Positions 21,595 through 33,480 of a DNA stretch of 64,000 nucleotides are shown here, in pieces; the stretch's first letter is position 1, and each line of letters starts with the position of its first letter. The notes below the pieces were generated by a model. It was not told the DNA's origin. It searched no databases and was given only the letters and a program-made list of their open reading frames with translations. The stretch comes from Amblyomma americanum (Eukaryota; Arthropoda; Arachnida; Ixodida; Ixodidae): contig NC_135497.1 in NCBI RefSeq assembly GCF_052857255.1, forward strand, positions 116,032,294 to 116,096,293. Reading direction: 5' to 3'. A program made the position numbers and the translations under genes.

Positions 21595-22149
21595 TGTGCG
21601 GTTTGAATTGGGGAGATAAGTACGTTCTCCCCACTCAATCGCGGCTGACACGGTTCAAAGCCGCCCGGACCCCATCCCGTGATCGCGTACGCTACCAAGC
21701 GCTCGCCGACCACGGCGGGCCTTGCTCTGGGGGAACAAAGGAACGACACATTGGCTGACACAAACAGGCATTTATTGCTACAGAAACAATAACGCCAGCT
21801 AGCAACAAGGTACGCTAATGAATCAAGGTCGTCCGACTCACCAGCAAGGTTTCGAGCGAATGTTCGCCCGCGCTAGGGCAAAGGATATATACTCCGAAGG
21901 CCAGACGGGACGAGTACGGGAGCCTGTCTCCCCGTCGCTTCCTCGCCCCGCCGGCGAAGAGCGGAGCCGCGAGCGACACGTCCGCCCACGCCGACGATCC
22001 CAGCCGAAGCCCCTCTCCCGCGCGCGGGCTTTGGCAGTCTCCGTGCAGCGATGCTGGCGCCCTCTCTTGCCAGTTAATGTAACTCACAAGGAAATGCGCT
22101 CAGCCTCGAGGTGAGACCACCGCTGCACGGTGCCTCGCGGGACCCCACA
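21595..22149 (-). repeat. LTR (5' LTR in element orientation)
   Basis: Direct repeat of 19711-20294. On the minus strand it contains a TATATA box at 21886-21891 and an AATAAA signal at 21771-21776, about 115 bases further on, in the order promoter then polyadenylation. This suggests U3, R and U5 of roughly 260, 110 and 180 bases. Confidence 0.9.
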
Positions 22150-22153
22150 GGCA

Positions 22154-22940
22154 TTATGGGGGTACAGCAGGTATGAAGTCCTCGGAAGTATTTGGAAAGG
22201 AATAATGGTGCCGGGGCTTACTTTCGGGAATGCGGTTCTATGCTTAAGGGCTGAAGTTCAGTCGCGATTAGAAGTAAATCGGAGAACTGTAGGAAGATTA
22301 GCACTAGGTGCCCACGGGAAAACCACGAACGAAGCAGTACAGGGGGATACGGGCTGGGCGACGTTCGAAGCACGGGAAGCTCAGAGTAAAGTACTATACG
22401 AAGAACGCCTGAGGAAATTGGACGATAGCAGGTGGGCAGCTAAGGTATTTAAATACCTGCACAGAAAGAGCGTTGACACACAGTGGCGGAAACGAACTAG
22501 AAAGCTGGCCAGTAAGTTTGCCAGAGACGAGGAAGGAGAAAGAAAGAGCATTAAACGACAGGTTAAAAACGTCGAATGTAAAAATTGGATAGATTCAATG
22601 GAAAAGAAGATAGTGTAGAACTATATCGATGCTGGAAAAGGCAGATCAGGAAGGAAACGTTTTATGATAACTCAAGAGGCAGTGCCCTCCTCTTTGAAGC
22701 TAGGTCAGGGTGTCTTAGAACGCGCAGCTACAAAAAGAAATTTAACGAAGAAGATGACACATGTGCTGTGTGTGGTAAATCTATAGAAACCATAGAACAC
22801 CTCATTCTAAAATGTGATGGTATCCATCCCGATGTCGGTGCAGGCACAGTCACTCTTCCTGAGGCCTTAGGGTTTAGAGATAACAATAGTCATGTAAATA
22901 AATCTGCGGTGAAAATCAGCAAAAGGCGGTTGGAGGATTA
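22154..22940 (+). pseudogene. LINE ORF2 C-terminus after the LTR insertion
   Basis: The frame resumes with WGYSRYEVLGSIWKG, continues through a Lys/Arg-rich region and, after a shift near 22610, ends with CAVCGKSIETIEHLILKC, a Cys-x2-Cys..His..Cys knuckle typical of LINE ORF2 tails. A stop follows at 22939-22941. It is contiguous with the RT part at 19706 once the LTR element is removed. Confidence 0.85.
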
Positions 22941-23249
22941 ATGGCACAAAAGCAGAGAGGTGACATAAGTTTTAAAGTGTAGGAAGACGTATTTTAAAGA
23001 AAATGGCGAATTTTATTAACAACTTACAGCAGAGTTAAACAAAAATAAAGGAAAAAAACTGAGCATGGTGGCAACTACCACTTCCCCGTTTCAAAGGGGA
23101 CGCTCCAACCTTCCATTCATCCAATCAGGCGCTGCGCTTGGCGTATTATTGGGAAGCGCGGAGACACCGTGATCTGTCTGAATGTATGAGCGAAAACTTC
23201 CATTATTTTTTTTTCTATTTAGAGACGATTTAGAGATGGTCGGATTGTT

Positions 23250-23505
23250 TACAAAAATGCTTCCCGTTCTGACATCCAGATGGCGCCATTAGGCTGAGCT
23301 TATCGTACTTATTGTTGCGTATTCGTCTGCATACGCTGAACTAAATGTGCCAATGTGGCAAATGGCGTAACGTCCCGCACAATGCCTGTGTTTAGCGTAC
23401 GTAAGCGTGCATACGCTTATGGTACGTAGACAGCGTAGATTTGCACTCTTTTCTGTGTACGTCGCGAGAAGTCGACACACAAACGAACAGGCGCGGAGGA
23501 ACACA
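23250..23505. repeat. Dispersed repeat shared with 43095-43325
   Basis: Shared segments include CAGATGGCGCCA, GCATACGCTGAACTAAATG, GCGTGCATACGCTTATGG and a final CGGAGGAA(C/T)A, in the same order and orientation in both places. In the 43-kb copy it is part of an element with inverted ends (42713-43479), so this is probably an internal fragment of that family. Confidence 0.7.
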
Positions 23506-23574
23506 TTTGACGCGAACTTCAGACTGGCTGAGGAGGGCTCTGCCTTTGTAGTGCTGCAAGTTAGGCGACGTCAG

Positions 23575-23860
23575 ATTGACTGTTCCCTGGTAGTGAAGGG
23601 TGGCTGGAGGGTCGAGTAGATGAGGCGTTCAGTGCGGGAGTTTGCGGTGTGCTCAGCAAACGAGTGCATACGCTGCTTCGAGAAATCCCCCACAAGGTCT
23701 GCCTGTGCCCGGTTTCTAGACTCTCGGGCTAAGAAGTCTGCGGCCTCGTGCCAGAATTTCCCGGTGCGCGGGCACCCAGATGACCTCAGCGCGTCGGGGA
23801 AGGTGGAGGGTGGGCATGTGCAGCAGACATTGTGCAGAGGGATGAACCCTGCCCCTGGAA
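23575..23860 (-). mobile_element. LINE RNase H fragment, frameshifted
   Basis: Read on the minus strand, VIWVPAH is followed after a one-base frame change by HEAADFLARESRN, the terminal RNase H motif of LINEs. A Ser/Arg-rich tail follows. The frame change marks it as dead. It lies opposite in strand to the next LINE fragment. Confidence 0.6.
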
Positions 23861-24299
23861 TAGTCTTAAGCAACACAAAATGCGCTTGCAGCTGGCCAAA
23901 TGAATCGGCCGACAGGGATTTGTAACTGGAAGACAGTGTGATCAGAAAAGTGAACAGCTTCAGGAACTTTGGGGTCACGGTGCGGAAGGACGGAGAAATT
24001 GAGGAAGAGGATGAATACCACGACGAAGGAGCTGCACACCCCACGCGACCTGCTCCCTGAGCCTCAAAGAAGGAGCGCTCGGCCTAGTGAAGTGATTTGG
24101 CTGCAGCGCACAGCCGGCACCGACGCTCAACTGGCAAACGAACCATCAACAGCCCTAGAGCTGTCTTGTACGCTCTCCTGTTTAATTAACACCTCTACTG
24201 AGAAACTAATGGCTGGCAGCCACGATACGGTGAAATAACTTATCGAGGGTCACCTAGCTCTATTCGCAACCAGCACGGCAACGGGACTGTGCACTCTCA

Positions 24300-25222
24300 A
24301 TGCCATAAGAATATATCACGAAAGCGCACCGCATCCCAGAACAAGCCTCCCCACGAAAATTAGGAAGAAACTCCTGGTTCCTCCCTTGCCGAAGAACATG
24401 CACCTCGAATACCACGAAGCACATCACCGAGACCGCTGCAAACACCTACAGAACGCCGCCACAAAGAACCTGGGGCGGTGTACACGAACGCAGCCGACCA
24501 CGACGTAAAACGAGCCATGACGGCAGTCGTGACGGATGTACAGGGGGTCTTCCTCAGCGGAGGCACAATCAATACGACTAATACCGAAACTGCGGCCATA
24601 GCTCTGGTCCTCGCCCTACCTCAAACCATTACCATCATCTCTGACTCCAAACGAGCCGTTCAGTAAGTATTGCGTCCGGGGTCGCGTGACACCCGACGCG
24701 GCCAGAATCCTTAGAGACCTCACACTCTCACACACAGTCAGGGTCATCTGGGCACCCGCTCGTCCTCCCTCCCAGGCAACGATTCAGCCCACAGCAACGC
24801 CCGAGAGCTAAGACGGAGACAGCAGTATCTTTCAGCGGGATGTACTGACCACATACCAGGATCTTGCGCAGGCCTACCGACTAGCCAGCAAACAACATTC
24901 CGCCGACCTCAAAACCCTAACTAAAGCTGAAGAACCCACCTGGCGCCGATTACACAAATACTTACCCACAGCCCACAATTTACTCGAACATTTACCCAGG
25001 CAAGTACACGGGTGCATGTCAATTCGGTATGCCCTCTGCCAGCCAACCTCACGGGTTGCTCAAATGTGGAGCATTGGAAGGCACTGATACGCAGCTTAGA
25101 TCCAACCGTCCAAATGGCGGCATGCAAGTGGCCCTGCGGAGGCTGCCGGGGCTCAAGGGCTCCCGTCTTACCTGATCTCGTCACTCTCCCCTTTAAATTT
25201 GTGTGCAAATAAAGTATTTAAC
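24300..25222 (+). mobile_element. LINE 3' part with RNase H, decayed
   Basis: The plus strand has PRTSLPTKIRKKLLVPPLPK, then a LINE RNase H: AVYTNAA, a glutamate in NTETAAIALVLAL and IISDSKRAV. Further down are VIWAPA, a linker and the 3' end with an AATAAAG signal near 25210. Stops and shifts interrupt the frames (near 24665, 24810 and 25085). The same family layout is seen at 39.2-40.7 kb. Confidence 0.75.
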
Positions 25223-25744
25223 AACAACCATTCACTGTCTGGCGCCCCACGCGACCTCCTCTCTGAGCCGGTAAGATGAAGCTGCCACAAGCACGTGGAA
25301 AGCGCTCTGCTGTGACGAATAACGCGATGGGTATCGTAGACGAACTCACAGGTGGTTACCGTTCGCAGGCAGGTGGTTCCCGTTCGCAACACTTAAAAAG
25401 GCCACTTTTCAGTTTCCAGTCCCCTCATCCCTCTTCCCCAGTGCAGGGTAGCCAACCAGAACACCCTTCTGGTTTACATCCCTGCCTTCCCTCTTCCTCC
25501 TTGTCTCTCCTTCTCTCTCTAAGAAGACCACAAAAATGACGCGGAGGAATCGCAATTTATTTGAAGGAGCGTTTAGTTTTCTCTGTTTGAGGAGTTTTCT
25601 AAAATAATGCTGATATAGAACGCGTGACTGTTCGCGTGGGTGAGGTAACGGCGTCTGTTATATACAGTATAGGCCACCGATTGGCGACAGGAAAAACTGC
25701 GGTGTGTTCCGCGAACACTTGCTTGAGTTTGGCTGCTCGCAAAA
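25223..25744. other. Intergenic, no gene seen
   Basis: Contains a T/C-rich stretch around 25480-25530. Nothing else could be recognised. Confidence 0.4.
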
Positions 25745-26105
25745 TGAACCATTTATAATGATGGGGGACATAAAAATATTAATATGAACCTGTCTGAAAC
25801 ATGGTACTCAGAAGTAACAAATCTACTGCTATACCATGGTTGCAAAAATCATATCGGCCGACCAACTAGGCTGTCACACTGGTGCTACTCTGCTCGACTT
25901 TTGTGTCTCAAATAAAGACGACGGTCTCATAGTGACAGGTGTTATTGCAGCTTATCTAAACGACCATCTGCCTATATCGTGTGTTGCAAACACAGTAGCG
26001 ATAACGTTTCAGACTACAGGCCAATTTCAATACTGACAGTGTCTTCTAAAATATTTAGGGATGTAATTTTTCACCACCTGAAAACATGTTTTATCAAGCA
26101 TGAAG
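25745..26105 (+). mobile_element. LINE fragment joining endonuclease end to RT start
   Basis: The plus strand gives MMGDIKI, then HIGRPTRLSHW, LLDFCVSN and VIAAYLNDHLPISCV, the C-terminal half of a LINE endonuclease. It runs almost directly into SDYRPISILTVSSKIF, the start of a reverse transcriptase. The linker between the two domains is therefore deleted. The fragment is cut off at about 26110 by the solo LTR. Confidence 0.65.
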
Positions 26106-26112
26106 TGATTTC

Positions 26113-26662
26113 TCCCGCCGCCATGATTGCGCCGGCGTCGCAGCGACACGGACGGCGTGACTGCTGCGCGCGTGCACGGGGAAGACGACACTCTTTTCGG
26201 CTGGGGAACGCGGCGCGTACGGACTGTTCGGCGAGCGTTCCGCTCTTCGTCAGCTGAGCGAGAATGTTCCGCGGAGAACGTTCTCCTGCATCTCATCCCG
26301 TCCGGCCGTGGAGTGTCTCCCCAGCCCTAGCGTGGGCGAACATTCGCTCGTAACCGTGATGGTGAGTCGTCCGACTTCGATTCCTTAACGCATTTTGTTG
26401 CTAGCTGGCGTTATTGTTGTCGCAATAAATGCCTTCTTTGTGCCAGCCAGTGTCGATCCTTTGTTTCCCCCAGAGGAAAGCCAGCCGTGGTCTGTGTGCG
26501 CTCGGTAGCGTACGCGATCACGGCGGGTCTTGCTCTGAGGGAACAAAGGAACGACACTCGGGCGATCACGGGGTGGGGTCCGGGCGGTTTTGAACTGTAT
26601 CAGCCGCGGTTAAGCGGGGAAACCGTATTTATTATCCCCCACTCCCCAATTAAAACCCCACA
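26113..26662 (+). repeat. Solo LTR, same family as the 19.7-22.1 kb element
   Basis: Compared with the LTR read on the minus strand, it shares GCGGGCGAACATTCGCTCG-like sequence, GTTGCTAGCTGGCGTTATTG, GCAATAAATGCCT, GCGTACGCGATCACGG and the end CCCCAATTAAAACCCCACA. It is in plus orientation, more diverged, with its 5' part poorly matching and no internal region or second LTR attached. The AATAAA at about 26425 is retained. Confidence 0.8.
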
Positions 26663-26889
26663 TATTAATACAATGACCTCTAGGTAATGTTTCGGACAGA
26701 ATATAAGGCATACCCCTAATGTAAAAAAAAAACTATGGGATACAAACTTTTTTATTCCAAGCTATCGAAATAACAAGCAAAATAGGATACCTGGTAAACT
26801 TAAACTTTGGCTAGCATATATTTAAAAGCGACGTGAAAAAATTGCTCTTAATAGCAAATCTATTTTTTTTTCTTCGGGGACTGCAACCC

Positions 26890-27002
26890 CTTCACAGATT
26901 ACGAGAAAGCATTTGATTCAGTCGGAACGGCTGCAGTGACGCAGACATTGCGTAACCAGGGCGTGAGAGAGGCATTCGTAAAGGTCTTAGACAAAATTTG
27001 AG
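26890..27002 (+). mobile_element. RTE-like LINE reverse transcriptase fragment
   Basis: The frame reads DYEKAFDSVGTAAVTQTLRN then GVREAFVKVLDKI, the A-block region of an RTE-type RT, and stops at 27001. The downstream RT sequence resumes at about 28995, so a ~2-kb insertion appears to split this LINE. Confidence 0.7.
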
Positions 27003-27282
27003 CCATTTCCCCTCATAATACGACGAGTGATCAGCGCTAGCTGATTCGCGAAAATATTAGCGAAACGGTGACCACACAGGGCTGCCACTGAGCTCGTTTG
27101 CCGCTACCACTGAAATGCAACCGGACAAGCAGAAATAGACGCACCTATGAATAACTGCAGGTGTACTCGTGGCTGAGTGCATCGCGGTCTCGGTTAAAGC
27201 CCCCGGTTCAATACGGTTGCTCAAGTTGGCCTGCGCCGGAGTGTGTAGACCAGAGTGGCCGTGCTCCCGAGCCGATAGCTTT

Positions 27283-27469
<187 letters not shown>

Positions 27470-27530
27470 GTTGCCTGCGGAATGAGGCATGTGGACGGGA
27501 CGACGGCGACGCGAATCCTTATCGGGGGAA

Positions 27531-28011
27531 CTATAGTCGGATACAACTTAAGTCTGCAGTGAAGCTCCGCCCACATTCAGGGCCGCTGCACAGAATTCCT
27601 CCACGACAAAAAAGTTGTCCGTTGTTAAATTTTTTCTTGTTATCTAAACAAGAAGCAAATCACAAGAAAAAAATATAAGTTTTAAAATTTTGATAGCTGG
27701 CTCGTTTAATAAAGTCTAACATTAAAAAGCTGATTTCGTTTACTGTTGTGATTGGCTAGCGGAGTAATACAAGTGTTATTCGGCTTGGAAATACTTCGGA
27801 ACTTCTAGGTGCAGCCTGCGAAGGATAGTAGGCGCAGTTTAAGCCTGTTCTCCAGTGTCGTCCACTGCTGCTGCTTGCGAGAGCCGGCGGATCGCTGACG
27901 TGCTGATTTTAAATGCTGCGCCTGAGGGCGTGGCCTGCGCAGACCAAAGACGCCGCGGACCGTGGCACAGTGTTGACAACTGCTGTTTTTTAAAGTTGTA
28001 TCCTACTATAG
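27531..28011. mobile_element. MITE-like element with 21-bp inverted ends
   Basis: The left end reads CTATAGTCGGATACAACTTA and the right end, inverted, reads CTATAGTAGGATACAACTTT: 19 of 21 bases agree. The 480-bp interior has no supported coding frame. It lies within the ~2-kb insertion that splits an RTE-like LINE. Target duplication was not resolved. Confidence 0.6.
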
Positions 28012-28994
28012 GCGCTGTGCCTAATATCCGCAGGGTCTGCACAGCGACGGCAGTCCACTGTAGAAAAAGTGATAAAAAATAATAGAAAAGGGCTCTGAAA
28101 GGGACTCTACCAAAGTTGCAGTATGCCTGTAATGTCAAAGGACGCCGCTTCGAGAATATCCTCCAGCAAGAATTTTTTTTTATGCGCTTTGTCAAAGCTG
28201 AGTTACTTGCAGTTAAAATTAGAATTTCAGCGTCCTTGCGCATTTCCCTCTTCTCTCGCCGCTTATTGCACGCTGAACGCTCGGCGCTCCTCCGCCGGCC
28301 CCACCGCCGGGGGTGGAGCTTCCTGACCCACCAGAGCTACGCCGCTCATTGGCCGCGGCCATCGTAGCTGCCTGACATCTGAAATTAGATAACCAATGGC
28401 CATCTCTGAACTTGTATACGCAGGAGCGGTGCGGCGGAGGAGGGTGCAAGCATGAAAAAGTCGACGGAAAGGGCTCGCCAACTTTCACGCGTGATTGTGG
28501 TATCACTGCTACATGTAGAAGTGTATATTATTTGGCTCAAATGTTCATGACAACACAATGCAGTGATTGAGCGAGTTGATGTTCTCTCCTCGGAAGGTGT
28601 TTCAGATCCCCTTTAAGAGTGGAATGCGATAGCGTTAGATTTCACATTTGTCGCAGCCTCTGTTGCAACTTCTGCGTGCGTTCGCGTCAGTTTCTTTGGA
28701 ATTGTCGGTCCATCAAACGCCATATTCGGCCTTCTAGCTGCAGTAGCAGCTATCCACTTAGCTATGCGCAGGTATCCGCTATGCTGTGACGGTGCCGACA
28801 TTAGCGTAGATCACATTTTTTTCCTGATTTTTTACTTCGATTCTTTATCTATAGTTGCTGTCCTGTGCCCTAGCTTGTTATAGCTTGTACACACAACTCG
28901 GTGGGCAGGTTTTGATGACGTCAAAAAGGTCATGTTACTTTTCTCGACCAATCAGCGAATTTCGGAACACTAGACATGGGCAGGGTTTTGGTGC
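28012..28994. other. Insert between RTE halves, no gene seen
   Basis: Non-coding sequence with a phrase near 28604-28635 (ccctttaagagtggaatgcg) that recurs inverted near 44830-44855, so it is probably the end of a dispersed repeat. Confidence 0.4.
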
Positions 28995-29838
28995 GACAAT
29001 TCTAATGGTATCAGATTAATACGGTTCAGGTAGGGTATAAGGCAAGGCGAAATAATCTATCCACTGCTATTCATTGCGTGTTTACAAGAGGTATTGAGGG
29101 TTAGATTGAGATTAGCATGGGGATAAATTTAGTGGAGGGCACCTTAGTAATTTCAGTAACTTAGGAGAAGAAATACAAAGCATGATTGATTGCTTAAACA
29201 CTCAAAGCAGAACAGTGGGGCAAGAAATAATATGAATGAACCAAAAGCAATGTTCAACAGTCCTGGAAAAAAAACAGCGGTTTACGATAGGCGACGAGGT
29301 ATTGGAAGTGGTTAGGAAATATATCAATCTCAGGAAAGTACTGACACCACATTCGGACCATGGCTGGGAAATACGTAGTTTAGAGAATAAGAAAGAGGTG
29401 CAGTACATTTGACAGGTACTCTAAGGCCATAAATAGCAGCCTGCCAGTATCCCCCAGGAGGAGAGTATATAATAGCTGTATCTTTGCAGGACTCAACTAT
29501 GGCGCGTGAAACTTGGCTAGCGAACAGACTTGAAATTAATTGAGGACGGCGCAGTGGAGCTATAGAAATTAAAGTGATAAGGGTAACGTTAAAAGACAGA
29601 AATAGAGCAGAATTGGTAAGGGAGCAAACAAATATCAAGAAGAGGAAATAGGCATGAGAAAAGCATGTAATGCGGAGAGTAAATAACCGACGGTCGCTTA
29701 GAGTAACCGAACAGATTCAAGAAGCTAGTAGAGGGCGACAGAGTGTCGAGGCACAGCCGGCGCTGTGCAGTGTTGACAGGAAATCAATGGGAGACACCAT
29801 GCAGCGAACGTAGTTGGGCTGCTGCTGATGATGATGAT
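28995..29838 (+). mobile_element. RTE-like LINE, RT to 3' end, decayed
   Basis: The plus strand gives GIRQGEIIYPLLFIACLQEV, a degraded RT B-block, then MNEPKAMFNSPG, then HVMRRVNNRRSLRVTEQIQE. The 3' end is a TGATGATGATGATAA run at about 29824-29840, the kind of short tandem tail RTE elements leave. Many stops are present. It is the continuation of the fragment at 26890-27002. Confidence 0.7.
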
Positions 29839-29839
29839 A

Positions 29840-32800
29840 ATTATTAGATGACGAAATAATTACATAGCGCAACGAAAATGATATTTGGGGCTACTACGCA
29901 TGCTCCCGACAACGTCCCGTTGGTTTCATTTCAACGAGACGGCTCTTTTTTTTTCTAAATAACGGTGCATGTAAGCTGTGGGACCCCCTGTATACTTGCA
30001 CTGCTTGCACTTTAGACGAGAATGGACTCATGCGTGAGTTGGCAAGGCACCGTGAAGAAAGCCGCACAATAAACGCGAACGAATGTGTTTGTGAGCGCCT
30101 ATCTTCGATAGCGTTCCTTGTGTGCTAGCTATTTTCTTCGCGTTACACACTTGCCACTCTCTCACCTGCATGGACACTGCGAAAGTGATCTCGCACCTGC
30201 AGCTCCGGGCGTCGTGTTCCTGTCTCGGAGAGGTGCAGGACGCGCAGCAGCATGCGGAGGGCGGAAATGGGGCTCACTGACGTGGGCGAGGAACGCCAGT
30301 CGGTAAAATGAGCTGCGAATGTTTGGCTGACATGGCTGGCGTTACTACCTGCCGACAGCGGCGTCGGACACCAGCCGTGCGATGCGCTGAGAAACTGCCG
30401 TCCAATGCACGGGGGAGCTGGCGTAAATGCATGGTGGCTTTCGAGCATCTACGCGAGGAAAGCTAAACGCCTCATCTCACTCATCTCGCTACGTACGCCC
30501 AGAACTCAGATATGAAAGGGAATCTAACACGATCTCTGAATAACATGTGGATTCTCTCCCTCTCTCTCCCCTGACGTAAAAACTTTTTTTTTTTGCGCCC
30601 GAAAAGTATGACCGGGTTCTGCACCTTCGAAAAGCGTGCGGAAGTAACGAATTAGGAGCTGCAGCCAGGGTCTCGTCGGCCTTGCAAGAAAACATCATTA
30701 ACCGGCGCAAAGGTTCCCTCACAGGTTGCTCTGTGAAAGGAGCTGGTTTCTCGGAAGGCCAAACCGCACCTTCACACACTACACGGGCCTCCGCGTTACA
30801 AGAAAGAAAAGGAACCACGGCCGTTCACGCGGCCACCGGCGGATCCGCGGAGGAAGGGGGAGAGCTGCAGCCGCACCAGAGCTCTCGGCCCGAGCAGTAA
30901 ACCAGCCGCATGTTCTTTCAAGTCCTGACGGCTGCGGCATCCGTCAGCGATGGGGTGGTCTCGATCGGCGCAGAAAAAGAGAGCCGCCGGGTTGCAGTTG
31001 CAACGAGCTCAGGAACGGCGCCGAATGTGCTGGCCTTATGACTCCTCGGCAAGGCACCTGGACGCCGAGGCCAGCACCGGAAGAACGCCGGACACGCCCA
31101 CAGCAGATGCCCCCCCACACACACACACACAGTAGCGTACACCGCTTGCTCGTAGTGGGTGAAAGCAAGGTATGCCGGGTGTACGCGTACGGCGCTCTGT
31201 TCCTGCGTTGCAGGTCCCCCTTTGCGTCGTCCAACCGGCGTGCGGATGGCCTTCAGCTTCCGGGTGGCGCGAGCGCTCTCGACGGTCCCAGTCTATTCTC
31301 AGCATAGAAAAGGACGCCAGAGCGCCCTTCACAACTGCGCTGGACTGTGCGACGAGTGCAACGTCGTTCACGTGCACACACCGAGTGTGATGGGGCGTGC
31401 CGTACGGCACTAGGTGCACCCGAGTGTGCGCTGCCGCAAAGAGGCGCCTTTGTCAGCACGTCTGCTCGCCTCTCTTTGATCATTATGTACGCCTAGTGCC
31501 GGACATGCGTAAAACAAACATGTCATCACGGGTCTTCGACTGACTTTTACCAGATGGCATGAGCCCTCGGCGTAATGACCGCAGCGGCGTTTGTCTGCGC
31601 TTGCCTTCCTTTCTGCGTTTTTCGAGGGGGGCGATCGTCTCCCCGCCGCTGCGTAGTAAAGCAGCGGTCAATCGTCTCTGGGCGGGAGCGCGCGGGGCAG
31701 TCGGTGGAGAGCGAGGGACAACCTCTCATTTCAAGGCGCGCTTTAAGAGGAGGGAGGGCTGAGGTGTGCAATTCGAAGCGGAGTCTTTGTCCCGGCGCGC
31801 AAGCACATCCGGCCTACGCGCAGCTGAGGACATATCCTGGCTGCGCGTCGTCTGACACAGTGGGGGAAGGCCCGTCGGCATGCGGCTACCCCAGGGCACT
31901 CCACTTTGGGAAAAAATGCGTTCTCCAGAAAGAGAGGGGGGCATTGACGAGCAACGGAAAGACAGCGGACGTCGGCCTCGGCAGCGTAACTCGAATGCAA
32001 ATTTGCGGCGAAGAAGGCAGTCGGAGGAAGATGCAAAGGGCTCGGCCGGGTTTCTATTATTCTACTACTCAGCGCGACGCTGCGGAAGTTGCTTTGAGTG
32101 TCATGCGACGGCATAAGCATGTTTACGAGGAAACAAGCATAAGGTGAGACGGATCGGGTTTTCACAGTTTCTGCCCTTACGGCAGCAGTATGCGTACGTT
32201 AAGCCAAAAGGGGATCACCCTTTATATATCTTTGTAAGCATAGTAAATACAGTCGTGCCCCGTTAATACGACCTCTGTTAATATGAAAGGCTCGAACTGT
32301 GGACAATTTTTCTGGGGACCAAACTTTTTCAATACATATGCGCTTCGTCAGTATGGAAACTCGCTGTCCGGACAATGGACAGGGCGAAAATGTGCGGAGT
32401 CCATTAGGACACATATATTTTTGTTTCGTTAATATGGACAGCGATGAGAGGAAAATCCCGAGTGCCTCTGCTTGATGTTCCGCCTCTTGTATTTTGAGTT
32501 CAGAACACCAGCTAAAAGCAGTGCGAAAGTGCAAATACCGTAGTAATGGCCTTTTTGTGTGTTGTCCCAAGATTCACAGTGGCAACGCGCAGGCCATCGC
32601 GCCTTGCGATTTCCCACATTGCATGAATGGCTTCGAAAAACGTTATTTCTGCATTACATTGAAAGCCAAACACAGCAGCTGTCAGCCGAGTGGCTACAGA
32701 GTTTTTGGGATGTGAATAGTCACAGTAGAAGGCACTTCACGCCAAGAGCTAGGCGCCATCACACTTCTCATGGACCACTTCAAACGTGCTTGTAATGTAA

Positions 32801-33480
32801 TGGCGATCAGAATATAGCACCTGCAGCTTCCCAGATTTTCAGTTTTCACTTGGTAGTGAATAAATGACAGACGAGACAGGCATCCGGTGTACGAGCGCTG
32901 ATGGATATGGGATACGAGCACAGTAGTACCCCATATCCATCACACTTTGGGTCCTTCGCCATCGTCGTGGCGAAGTACGAGAATCGTCGCTTCAACCGTA
33001 CTCCTCAGCTGCAGCATTAGCTGCCACATACGACAGTTGATGGGCGTAAGACTCGGAGCGCCTGCGCCGGATTCCCGGTTCGCTCTCGGGCTCATCCCGC
33101 GCATTCCTTTGTTCTCTCCGTTTAGCTGATGACCACTGGCGGCCGGCTCAGCAGCCAGACTCGCGATGAAAATCGGCATGAGAATGGCTGGATCCCGATT
33201 AGACGCCACTAATAACCATTTTTCACACTTCAAGTGTGTGGTCCGTAGCTGCACGTAGCACCAGGGTTGGCCATTTCTCTCACGCTCACTTCCTTGCAAT
33301 GAGACATTCCTCGAAATACCACCGCCGTTTTGTCCCCAGGACGTTCATTTCAGGCACAGTTTTTAGTACACACCTGTCGCATGCATGCTACTGGCCCTGG
33401 TAGCTGTAATACAATGAACTGTCAATAAAAGCGGCGCATCAAACTAGTCCAACCCATTACGTGCCCGCCGAGTAAGAGGA
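29840..33480. other. Intergenic, no gene seen
   Basis: About 3.6 kb of moderately GC-rich DNA. The open frames overlap on both strands and have no domain I can recognise. A pogo-like terminal phrase (cagtcgtgccccgttaatac) occurs at 32252 without a clear partner. A small perfect hairpin lies at 32899-32942 (13-base arms). Confidence 0.45.

Larger units (their letters stand above)
19707..22153 (-). mobile_element. Non-autonomous LTR retrotransposon, antisense in LINE
   Basis: LTRs at 19711-20294 and 21595-22149 begin TGTG(G/C)GG and end CCCCACA, and the 4-bp target GGCA flanks the insertion (19707-19710, 22150-22153). In minus-strand orientation a primer binding site TGGCGCCCAACGTGGGGC lies two bases inside the 5' LTR (21575-21592), and a purine tract AAGGTTGGGGGGA abuts the 3' LTR (20295-20307). 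The ~1.3-kb interior has no gag, protease, RT or integrase motifs in either orientation, so mobility must have come from a partner element. The LTRs differ at roughly a dozen positions plus a 29-bp indel, which suggests a fairly young insertion. LTR promoter and polyadenylation signals fit the minus orientation. Confidence 0.9.
16280..23125 (+). mobile_element. CR1-like LINE, decayed, interrupted by an LTR element
   Basis: In order on the plus strand: a Cys-rich stretch (CACFRCKINCAGCA, about 16305-16345); an SGNH/esterase-like ORF1 part (16680-17230); an endonuclease (17330-18020); a coiled linker; a reverse transcriptase (18600-19706); after the LTR insertion, a C-terminal region with a Cys/His knuckle (22154-22940); and a 3' UTR with gtttcaaaggggacgctc and a tail of CATC-like repeats near 23105-23125. 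An ORF1 esterase, lack of RNase H and this 3' end are features of CR1-like LINEs. Several frameshifts and stops show the copy is dead. The 5' limit is uncertain. Without the insertion the LINE is about 4.4 kb. Confidence 0.82.

Noticed and set aside
27173..27215. tRNA-like stretch (ggctgagtgcatcgcgg.. ggttcaat)
   Set aside because: No complete cloverleaf stems could be paired; it is more likely a decayed repeat or chance match.
32252..32272. Possible pogo-like terminus (cagtcgtgccccgttaatac)
   Set aside because: Resembles known ends but no partner was seen downstream and the interior has no transposase.
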